This document shows positions 53,548 through 60,820 of a stretch of DNA of 64,000 nt, piece after piece. The DNA comes from Nakamurella silvestris (GTDB lineage Bacteria > Actinomycetota > Actinomycetes > Mycobacteriales > Nakamurellaceae): the NCBI GenBank assembly GCA_003576535.1, contig QXCQ01000047.1, positions 20,877 through 84,876 of the forward strand. Direction: 5' to 3'. The notes under the pieces were generated by a model, which saw only the letters and a program-made list of their open reading frames with translations, did not search any database and was not told the DNA's origin. How positions within the stretch are numbered: the stretch's first letter is position 1; every line of letters begins with the position of its first letter. The position numbers and the translations under genes are program-made.

Positions 53548-53703
53548 TCAGGTGGGGCGGACAGGTGGTGACGTCGGTCGGCGTGCTCCGCAGGAGGAGC
53601 TGTCGAGGGATTGCCGGCATCTTCCACCGGGTTCGTGGAGCGGGTGGGGCCGGTTTCCTGCCTCCACGGCCGGCGCGCGGTCGGCGGGCAGGGTGCGGCG
53701 CAT
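53548..53703 (-). CDS. Possible small ORF upstream of glk (51 aa)
   Basis: MRRTLPADRAPAVEAG... preceded on the minus strand by an exceptionally strong AGGAGGAGGAAG with 4-6 nt spacing. It is polar and Arg/Pro-rich with no known domain. It could be a translated leader of the glk transcript, since it lies 62 bp upstream of glk, or a chance ORF. The strong ribosome-binding site is the only real support. Confidence 0.3.
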   Translation of the reverse strand: MRRTLPADRAPAVEAGNRPHPLHEPGGRCRQSLDSSSCGARRPTSPPVRPT

Positions 53704-54020
53704 CGTTGCTTCCTCCTCCTGAGGCGGTCTGGGCGCAGGCTCGGCGGGCCGGTGACTCGTGCCACGGCGGATGCCCAATGCTATGGCTGAGCATGCCGGA
53801 AATGGGTAGGTCGGACCGTCGTTATCAGATTGTTTTACTCTGGGTTTAGCCATAACTACCGACCGGTAACCCTGTGAACTGCTGAGATTGTGACCGATCC
53901 GGGTCAGTGACGAGCAAATATGTCAACAGAAAACAATCAGGCCGTCTGGGTTGCGGGATTTTTGTGTACGTATACTCATTAAAAGTGATTGACCCGTTCG
54001 GGTGGAGGAGTGTGTCCGGT
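53704..54020. other. AT-rich divergent promoter region between glk and the ROK regulator
   Basis: Noticeably lower GC than the rest (especially 53820-53990). TATACT at 53971-53976 is a good -10 for the ROK gene. A TGTACGTATAC near-palindrome overlaps it and may be the operator. Minus-strand promoters for glk must also lie here, but no clear pair was assigned. Confidence 0.45.
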
Positions 54021-55220
54021 ATGGCGAACCAACATCCGCAGGAGCTCGATGCGAGCGGTGGGGTGGGGCACCGTCCGTCGCGCCTGCGGGAGATGAGCGT
54101 GCAGCTCATCGTCGACGAGGTCGCCGCCTCCGGGTCGGTCAGTCAATCCGATCTGGTGAGGGTCACCGGCCTCTCCCGGGCGACCGTGGCGTCCGTGGTG
54201 ACCGACCTGGTGACCGAGGGGCGGCTGGTGCTGTCCGCCGGGCCCGAGACCGTCGGCCGTGGGCGGCCGCCGCGCCTGCTCAGCCTGGGCACGGCCGCCG
54301 GTTACGTCGTCGCCATCGATTTCGGGCACGCCCATCTGGCCGTGGCGATCGCGGACCGGGCAGGGGTGCTCCTGCACGAGGAGAACCAGGTGCTCGATGT
54401 CGACGGATCGTCCACCGAGGTGCTTCAGACCGCGGTGGACACCATCCGCCGGAACGCCGCCGCACTCCCGACCTGTCAGGGGCGGCCTGCCGCGGTGGTG
54501 ATGGGGGTGCCGGGTCCCATCGACATCGAGTCCGGCCGCCTGCGCAGCGGCACCCTGCTGCCGGGATGGGTGGGCAGCAACCCGGCCGAGGAGCTCGGCC
54601 GTCTGGTCGGCCAGCGGGTCTGGGTGGAGAACGACGCCAACCTGGGAGCCCTCGGCGAGATGGCCTACGGTGCGGCCCAGGGAGTTCGGGACTTCCTGTA
54701 CGTCAAGGTCTCCTCGGGTATCGGGGCCGGTGTGGTGGTCGACGGCCGGATCTACCGTGGATCACGCGGCACCGCCGGGGAGATCGGTCATGTCCAGGTC
54801 CGGGATGACGGAGCCCTGTGCCGGTGTGGGAGCCGAGGGTGCCTGGAGACGCTGTCCTCGGCCGATTCCGCGTTGGGGTTCCTGCGTCAGGCACACGGGG
54901 AAGGTCTGACCTTCGACGACGCGATGGCCATCGTCCGGTCGGCCGATCCGGGCGCGGTGCGCCTCTTCAACGACATGGGCATGGCGATCGGGAAGGTCGT
55001 CGCGGCCGTCTGCTCGAACCTGGACCCACAGGTGATCGTGGTCGGCGGCAAGATGGTGGACGCGGAAGGTCCTCTGCTGGAGGGGATCTCGACGGCGGTG
55101 CGCCGGTACACCCAGCCCTATGTCTCATCCCAGCTCGCGGTCGTGGCCGGAACCCTCGGTGCACGCGCGGGTCTGCTCGGGGCCGTGGCCGAGGCGGTCA
55201 GGCATGCCCACGTCCGGTGA
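54021..55220 (+). CDS. ROK-family transcriptional regulator (NagC/XylR-like, 399 aa)
   Basis: N-terminal winged helix (about 20-80: MSVQLIVDEVAASGSVSQSDLV, TGLSRATVASVVTDLVTEGRL). The ROK sugar-binding domain includes VVAIDFGHAHLAVAIADR, VSSGIGAGVVVDGRIY and the zinc/Cys signature GALCRCGSRGCLETL. The ATG has GGAGGAG about 10 nt upstream. It is divergent from the E. coli-type glucokinase and probably senses sugar or sugar phosphate. Its 3' end overlaps the convergent NmrA-like gene by 96 bp. Confidence 0.9.
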   Translation: MANQHPQELDASGGVGHRPSRLREMSVQLIVDEVAASGSVSQSDLVRVTGLSRATVASVVTDLVTEGRLVLSAGPETVGRGRPPRLLSLGTAAGYVVAIDFGHAHLAVAIADRAGVLLHEENQVLDVDGSSTEVLQTAVDTIRRNAAALPTCQGRPAAVVMGVPGPIDIESGRLRSGTLLPGWVGSNPAEELGRLVGQRVWVENDANLGALGEMAYGAAQGVRDFLYVKVSSGIGAGVVVDGRIYRGSRGTAGEIGHVQVRDDGALCRCGSRGCLETLSSADSALGFLRQAHGEGLTFDDAMAIVRSADPGAVRLFNDMGMAIGKVVAAVCSNLDPQVIVVGGKMVDAEGPLLEGISTAVRRYTQPYVSSQLAVVAGTLGARAGLLGAVAEAVRHAHVR

Positions 55221-56084
55221 GCGGGCCGGGCCGGAGGTACGGGCGAGGAATTCGGCCAGCGAGATCGGACGGATCCCGGTGAGCATCTCGACATCCTTGC
55301 TGGCCAGGTCCATCTCGCCCGCCGCAATAGCGGTGTAGGTACTGACCCAGGCGTCGTTCTGCCACTCGGGTGCGCGCCATCTGCGTCGGGACAGATACGC
55401 CTCGGACACCGTCTCGTTGTGGAAGACGACCTCCGAACCCCGTGAACGGCCGATGATCTCCGCGATCTCGGACATGGTCAGGGATTCGGGCCCGGTCAGT
55501 TGGTAGGTTCGGCCACGGTGGGCCGACGGGTCGCGGAGCACCGCCACGGCCGAACGCGCGACGTCGGCCCTGCTGACGGCAGCGGTTCGACCGTCGCCGG
55601 CCGGCCCCCGGACAACCCCGTCCTCACCCACCAGTGCGGTCATGAAATCCAGGTAGAGGGCATCCCGCAGGAAGGTGTGGTCCATCCCGGACGACCGGAT
55701 GTGTTCCTCGGTCCGGTAGTGGTCGCGGGCGAGGGTGAAGACGGCGTCCGGGGACGCTCCCAGGAAGGAGGTGTAGACGATGTGCCGGACTCCTGCCGTC
55801 GCGGCCGCGTCCACGAAGGTCCGGTGGTCGTCGATCCGGGTGCTGCTCTCGGCCGCCGAGACCATCAGCAGGGTCCGGGTGCCGGTGAGTGCGGCAACGG
55901 AACGGTCGAAGTCGTCGTAGGAGGACTCCCGGACCACCGATCCAGGCAGGGCAGGTGCTTTCGCCGGGTTCCGCGCGAGCAGCCGCAGGCCGAGCCCCGA
56001 TCCGGCGAGGGCTCCGGCGACCAGGCCGCCCACCGAGCCGGTGACGCCGGTGATCGCCAGATCGGGTGATGGTCGGTCCGTCAC
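55125..56084 (-). CDS. NmrA-like NAD(P)-binding reductase (319 aa)
   Basis: N-terminal LAITGVTGSVGGLVAGAL is the TGxxGxxG Rossmann loop. RHIVYTSFLGASPDAVFTLARDH, YRTEEHIRSSGMDHTFLRDALYLD and TGPESLTMSEIAEIIGRS follow the NmrA/quinone-oxidoreductase-like (QOR2) group. GTG 56084 is chosen because GGAAGG is about 9 nt upstream. It lies on the opposite strand to the ROK gene and shares its last 96 bp with it. An operator-like 13-bp dyad is about 100 bp upstream. Confidence 0.85.
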   Translation of the reverse strand: MTDRPSPDLAITGVTGSVGGLVAGALAGSGLGLRLLARNPAKAPALPGSVVRESSYDDFDRSVAALTGTRTLLMVSAAESSTRIDDHRTFVDAAATAGVRHIVYTSFLGASPDAVFTLARDHYRTEEHIRSSGMDHTFLRDALYLDFMTALVGEDGVVRGPAGDGRTAAVSRADVARSAVAVLRDPSAHRGRTYQLTGPESLTMSEIAEIIGRSRGSEVVFHNETVSEAYLSRRRWRAPEWQNDAWVSTYTAIAAGEMDLASKDVEMLTGIRPISLAEFLARTSGPARSPDVGMPDRLGHGPEQTRACTEGSGHDRELG

Positions 56085-56182
56085 GATGAGGGTCCTTCCG
56101 CGGGACATCGGCGAATGTCCGTCCGTCGCCGTCGGTGCAATTCCTGCGCCGTCAGCCAGTACAGCAGACCGATGGCGTGCCC

Positions 56183-56212
56183 GGTAGTACTCACCAACGG
56201 GTGAGTACTACC
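56183..56212. promoter_or_regulatory. Long inverted repeat upstream of the NmrA-like gene
   Basis: GGTAGTACTCACC-AACG-GGTGAGTACTACC, perfect 13-bp arms. GTACTCAC/GTGAGTAC elements of this type are reminiscent of HxlR-family operators that guard quinone/NmrA reductases, but no HxlR gene is in the window. It could also be a transcription hairpin. Confidence 0.45.
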
Positions 56213-56513
56213 CGGTCGATACAGCAGGAATCTTTTCATTTCCCCGGTGTGAGGTGCAGAAATGGCGCAGCGGCAGGGGCGTGGCGCGGTGATCGCCCTC
56301 CGGTGAAGGTCCTGCCCTGCGGTCGTTCTCGGAAGGTGTGACGTGCCGGACGGGAGTTCCTAGCAGACGGATGGTGCGTGGGCCGAACGGGGGGCTGACA
56401 ATGGGCGCGTTTGGCCCAGCCTTTAGTGTGATCAATGTTCCTGTTCGGGTGCATTTGTACCGGAATGTGTTCCATATGTCGCGCTCCCGGTGCTACATAT
56501 ATCGCCATAACGA
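56213..56513. other. AT-richer gap
   Basis: About 300 bp. From 56400 to 56520 the composition is clearly lower in GC than the surrounding genes (ACATATATCGCCATAACG). It likely carries the promoter for the AraC-like gene and may mark recent acquisition. Nothing else recognised. Confidence 0.35.
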
Positions 56514-57335
56514 GTGCGGTTCGCGGTTGATGGTGACCAAGGGCTGACGGGGATCGTCGGACAGCGCGAGCGGATGTGCGGTGTCGACCATGGGGGTCGC
56601 GCCCGGCAGAGGGGGATGGATGTTCATGGCTGTTTTCGGTACCGATCCGAGGGGACGCGGGGCAGCCCGACGGGCCGTACATGCAGGGCGGTTGGGAGGG
56701 TGATCACCGCAGCGGCCGGGGTTGCACCCGGCGAGGAGGGAAACACCTTCATCGGATCTGCCGGTCTTGAGCAGTTGTCGATCTTCGCCGACTTCAGTGC
56801 CCCGGAGACCTACGGTTTCCTCGGCCGGCTCACCTTCACCCAGCTGGGGGCGGTGGGACTGAGTGTCGTCACTTCCACCGAGCTGACGATCAGCAGGACC
56901 AAGGCGCACATCAACCGTCACCCGATGGGCTCGGCGATCATCACGCTGGTCCTCGACGGTGTGTGCCGGGTGGTCCAAGGACGCCACCAGGTGATCGCCG
57001 ATGCGGGCCAGTTGCTGGTCAGGCTCTCCGACACGCCGTATGCCATGACGATGCAGGACAACACCACTCTGGTCGAGGTGTCGATCCCCCTTCCGATCGG
57101 GTCACCGAAGGATCTGAACGACCTGCTGGCGTTCTCGGTGCCGGATTCGGAGGTGAGCCTGCGGATCGACCGCCAGCTGCTCAACCTGAGCACCGTGCAA
57201 CCGACCCCGGGCTCGGCCGAGGCACTCGCCGCCGAACGGACCCTGCTCGACCTGTCCGCAAGGCTGGTCGCCGAGATCGGAGGGGCGGCCACCAAGGTCC
57301 ATCGGCAGCAGGTCAATCGGACAGGGCGGGTATGA
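56514..57335 (+). CDS. AraC-type sensor domain protein lacking an HTH (up to 273 aa)
   Basis: From about residue 85 the sequence follows the AraC-binding-like (cupin-related) N-terminal domain: LTFTQLGAVGLSVVTSTELTISR, AIITLVLDGVCRVVQGRHQV and TLVEVSIPLPIG. The usual C-terminal AraC HTH of ~100 residues is absent; the protein ends at 57335, 22 bp into the next gene's 3' end. Start is uncertain: the first ~80 residues are atypical, and several internal ATG/GTG codons are possible, including GTG 56700 with a GGGAGG directly adjacent. It may be a truncated regulator or a stand-alone ligand-binding protein. Confidence 0.55.
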   Translation: MRFAVDGDQGLTGIVGQRERMCGVDHGGRARQRGMDVHGCFRYRSEGTRGSPTGRTCRAVGRVITAAAGVAPGEEGNTFIGSAGLEQLSIFADFSAPETYGFLGRLTFTQLGAVGLSVVTSTELTISRTKAHINRHPMGSAIITLVLDGVCRVVQGRHQVIADAGQLLVRLSDTPYAMTMQDNTTLVEVSIPLPIGSPKDLNDLLAFSVPDSEVSLRIDRQLLNLSTVQPTPGSAEALAAERTLLDLSARLVAEIGGAATKVHRQQVNRTGRV

Positions 57336-58302
57336 CCTCCTTCTCGAACATCTCGATACCCGAGGTGTCGTAGGCCGCCTCAGCGAAATACGTGATGGCA
57401 TAAGTCATTCCGGCCGCCTTGAGGGCCAGCAGATTCTCGATGACCTGTTCGGGGGTGCCGAAGGCCGGCATACCGCGCAGGGAGTCGGCGAGCGTATCGG
57501 CCCGTGCCTCGCCGATACGCGGAACGGCTCGCTCACGCAGCTGCCGCAGTCGGTCCTCCACCTCGGACTCGCTGGCACCGATCACCACGTTGTAGTTGGA
57601 GCTGCGGGTGATGGCCTCGAAATCGGTTCCCACGGCGGAACAGTGGTCGCGTAGCAGCGCCGATTTGTGGGTGAAGCCCGTCAAGGTGCCGTCGAAGTTG
57701 GTGTACGAGGCGTACTTCGCGGCGATCTTGAGGGTCACCTTCTCGCCACCTCCGGCGATCCACAGCGGGATCCCGCCCGGCTGCAACGGAAGTGGCCGAC
57801 AGATGGCTCCGTCGATCTCGTACTGCCGCCCGCTGAAGGTGACCTTCCCCGCGGTCCAGGCCTCACGCATGATCTGGACGCCCTCGTCCAACATGCGCAG
57901 GCGCTCCGGTGCGGCCGGGAACCCGTATCCGTAGGCGCGCCACTCGTGCTCGTACCAGCCGGCACCGATTCCCATCTCGACCCGTCCGCCCGAGATGATG
58001 TCGGTGGTGGCCGCGACCTTCGCCAGGTACATCGGGTTGCGGTAGGCCATGCAGGTGCACATCTGGCCGAGCCGGACCCGGTCGGTCACGGCACCGAAGG
58101 CGGACATCAACGACCAGGCCTCGTGGGTGGCTTCGTCGGTGGGTTCGGGAACCGTGTGGAAGTGGTCGTACACCCAGATGGACTCCCACGGGCCGGCGTC
58201 GGCCCGTTGGGCGAGTCTTTTCATCGTCGGCCACTGGGCGACCGGGTCGATCCCGGCCAGGTCCAGCCGCCAGCCCTGCGGAATGAACAGTCCGAACCTC
58301 AT
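57313..58302 (-). CDS. LLM-class F420-dependent oxidoreductase (329 aa)
   Basis: Luciferase-like monooxygenase fold: MRFGLFIPQG, ESIWVYDHFHTVPEPTDEATHEAW, RNPMYLAKVAATTDIISGGRVEMGIGAGWYEHEW and PLWIAGGGEKVTLKIAAKYA. The last motif is typical of F420-dependent members in actinobacteria. ATG 58302 starts the conserved part; an ATG three codons upstream is equally possible. Substrate unknown. Divergent from the GGDEF-EAL gene. Confidence 0.87.
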   Translation of the reverse strand: MRFGLFIPQGWRLDLAGIDPVAQWPTMKRLAQRADAGPWESIWVYDHFHTVPEPTDEATHEAWSLMSAFGAVTDRVRLGQMCTCMAYRNPMYLAKVAATTDIISGGRVEMGIGAGWYEHEWRAYGYGFPAAPERLRMLDEGVQIMREAWTAGKVTFSGRQYEIDGAICRPLPLQPGGIPLWIAGGGEKVTLKIAAKYASYTNFDGTLTGFTHKSALLRDHCSAVGTDFEAITRSSNYNVVIGASESEVEDRLRQLRERAVPRIGEARADTLADSLRGMPAFGTPEQVIENLLALKAAGMTYAITYFAEAAYDTSGIEMFEKEVIPALSD

Positions 58303-58531
58303 CGTCGCCATGCGCCCGAGCGTAGTCCCGGAGCCGATCGGCATCCCCGGGGATCGTCGCCGTCGACAACTGTGTGTCGATTGTGATCCCGTCGTCCTGG
58401 GGAAATTGGGCATAATCACCTACGCTCCGTAATCGAGTATGTACGTTTTGTCGATTTCGCCTGCCGGGCCGAGAGATGATCCCGCCCCGGATCGCCGGCG
58501 CAGGTGACAGGGAAGCAGGGAGGGGAGGACC

Positions 58532-60820
58532 ATGGCGATGTCACGGATCAGGGTGCTCCTGCCTTCGACCCGGATCGGTCTGGGACGCCTTCTCGAATCC
58601 GCCACCACCGCCGTGGTCCTCGTCACCGCCCTGGCCGCGCTGGTGCTGGCGGGTGTGCCCGGGACGAAGGAGTCGCCCGCGGCACGGGCGGCCTTCACCG
58701 TGGCCCTGCTGCTCGCCACGACCGCCGCGGCAGGGCGGGTGCTGCTCGCCGCCCAACGTCAACCGTGGCGGGCCCGGTGCCTGAGCTGCCTGGCGGTGTG
58801 CATCCTCACCTTCGGCGCCGGCGTGCTCCAGCTGGCCGCAGGTGACGGGGCCACCCCGCAGGACAGCCGGATCCTGTTCCAGCTCTCGGTGTCCGCGCTG
58901 CTGGGTTTCGTGGTGTTCGACATCCAGCTGCCGAACCGCCAGGTCTGGGCGCTGGTCGTGGAGATGGGCGCCATCGTGGGCGGGGGCCTGTGCCTGGCGG
59001 CCATGCCGTTGCTGGTCAGCCTGATCCTGCCGAGCGGTGGCGCCTCCCCGGTGGTGATCGCCGTGCTCTACAGCGTCATCGACCTGGTGATCTGCGGTGT
59101 GATCGTGCTGCAGATCCGCAAGGGCATGCGGACGCCGACCCTGCCGACACGGCTGATCCTCCTCGCCTGCGTCGGACTGGCGACGACGGACCTGATCTAC
59201 CTGTACCTGGTGCAGGCGGGTCGGCACCCGGACGGACTCGTGTTCCTCCTGGTCTATTTCGCCATCTTCGCAGTTCTCGTCACGGGAGCCTGTGCGATGA
59301 CGACCTACCCGGAGCTGCGCAGCGGCGTGGAGCCCGCGATCCCGATGGTGCTCGTCGGGGTGGTCGCCGTGGTGGTGCTGGCCCTCAGCGACCCTCCGGG
59401 ACCCGGCACGCTGACCACCGTGGCGGGGATCGTCACCCTGGCCGCCGTGCTGATCCGGATGATCCTCGCCCTCCGGCAGGCCCGGCTGGCCGCAGGCGCC
59501 CTGCATCTGTCCAGGACCGACGAGCTGACCGGGCTGCTGAACCGACGTGCCCTGTTGTTCCACCTGGACGAGATGACCTCCCGGGGGACGCCGTTCGCGC
59601 TGCTCCTGATGGATCTGGACAAGTTCAAGGAGATCAACGACACCCTCGGGCACGTGGCCGGGGACGCGGCGCTGATCGAGATCTCCGGCCGCCTCGCCGA
59701 CGTCCTCGGTCCCGACGGTCACCTCGCCCGTCTGGGCGGGGACGAGTTCGCCGTCCTGATCGCAGAGAACGAGGAACCGCGGCTGGTCCGGCTCGCGGAC
59801 TCCATCCGTGCCCGGTTGGCCCCGCCGATGGAACTGGCCGGGCAGCTGATGTCGGTGGACGTCTCGATCGGTGTCTCGATGAGCCGGGGTGCCGACCGTA
59901 CGGCCAGCGAGCTCCTGCGCGAGGCGGATGTGGCCATGTACCGGGCGAAGACCACCCGTTCCGGATCGGCCTTCTACAGCGACACCAGGGACGAACACGC
60001 CCGGACCGCGCTGCAGTTGAGCCAGCTCCTCCGCGAGGATCTGCGGCACGGCCGGGTGGAGATGCGGTACCAGGGCCAGATCGACTCCACGACAGGTGCT
60101 CTGGTCGGTGCCCAGGCGCTCGCGGGGTGGCGGCACCCCTCGGGTGAGGTCTGGAGCGAGGCCCGGTTGTTGCGCCTGGCCCGGCAGGCCGGCCTGCTGC
60201 CGAAACTGATCGAGACGGTGATCACCCGCGCCCGTTCGGAGAGTGCCGCCTGGTTGCGGTCGGGGATGATCACCCGGATCTCCTTCGCCTGCGAGACCAG
60301 GGAGTTGCTGTCGGCCCCGATCCGACGGACCCTGTTCGAGTCCATCGAGTTCGACCCGACGGCGCGTGATTCGTTGATGGTCCAGATCACCGAGGAGTCC
60401 TTCCTTGCGGGCGAGGACAAGGTCGGTCGTGCCATCCGGGAGCTGCGCACCCGCGGGGTACAGGTGTCCATCGACAACTACGGTGTCGGTTTCTCCTCCC
60501 TCTCCCTGCTCAAGGACCTGCCGATCCAGGAGCTGCGGATCGACGCCTCCTTCGTGGAACTCATCGGGCAGGACCAACGACGGCAGGCGATCGTGGCCTC
60601 GTCCTCGGCGCTGGCCCGCTCACTGGGTATTCGGCTGGTGGCCCCGGGGGTGCGCGACGACGCACAGATCGAGCTGCTGACCTCCCTCGGGGTCGAGGTG
60701 CTCCAGGGGGACGCGATCGCCGCCCCCCTGTCTGCCGTGGAGTTCGGCCGCTGGGCCCGGCAGGTCGGTGCCGGATCGGCGGCACGACGCCACGCCGTCG
60801 ACGGATCGTCGGTCCGATGA
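58532..60820 (+). CDS. Membrane GGDEF-EAL protein with degenerate EAL domain (762 aa)
   Basis: About nine hydrophobic segments in the first ~310 residues (sensor region). GGDEF domain 325-490 with intact LGGDEF (about 400) and no RxxD inhibitory site. The EAL domain (about 510-750) has lost key residues: ALAGW replaces EALxRW, QITEES replaces EITES, DNYGVGFSS replaces DDFGTGYSS, and VAPGV replaces VAEGV. Phosphodiesterase activity is therefore unlikely, and c-di-GMP binding or regulation is possible. It overlaps the next gene by 4 bp (ATGA). Confidence 0.9.
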   Translation: MAMSRIRVLLPSTRIGLGRLLESATTAVVLVTALAALVLAGVPGTKESPAARAAFTVALLLATTAAAGRVLLAAQRQPWRARCLSCLAVCILTFGAGVLQLAAGDGATPQDSRILFQLSVSALLGFVVFDIQLPNRQVWALVVEMGAIVGGGLCLAAMPLLVSLILPSGGASPVVIAVLYSVIDLVICGVIVLQIRKGMRTPTLPTRLILLACVGLATTDLIYLYLVQAGRHPDGLVFLLVYFAIFAVLVTGACAMTTYPELRSGVEPAIPMVLVGVVAVVVLALSDPPGPGTLTTVAGIVTLAAVLIRMILALRQARLAAGALHLSRTDELTGLLNRRALLFHLDEMTSRGTPFALLLMDLDKFKEINDTLGHVAGDAALIEISGRLADVLGPDGHLARLGGDEFAVLIAENEEPRLVRLADSIRARLAPPMELAGQLMSVDVSIGVSMSRGADRTASELLREADVAMYRAKTTRSGSAFYSDTRDEHARTALQLSQLLREDLRHGRVEMRYQGQIDSTTGALVGAQALAGWRHPSGEVWSEARLLRLARQAGLLPKLIETVITRARSESAAWLRSGMITRISFACETRELLSAPIRRTLFESIEFDPTARDSLMVQITEESFLAGEDKVGRAIRELRTRGVQVSIDNYGVGFSSLSLLKDLPIQELRIDASFVELIGQDQRRQAIVASSSALARSLGIRLVAPGVRDDAQIELLTSLGVEVLQGDAIAAPLSAVEFGRWARQVGAGSAARRHAVDGSSVR

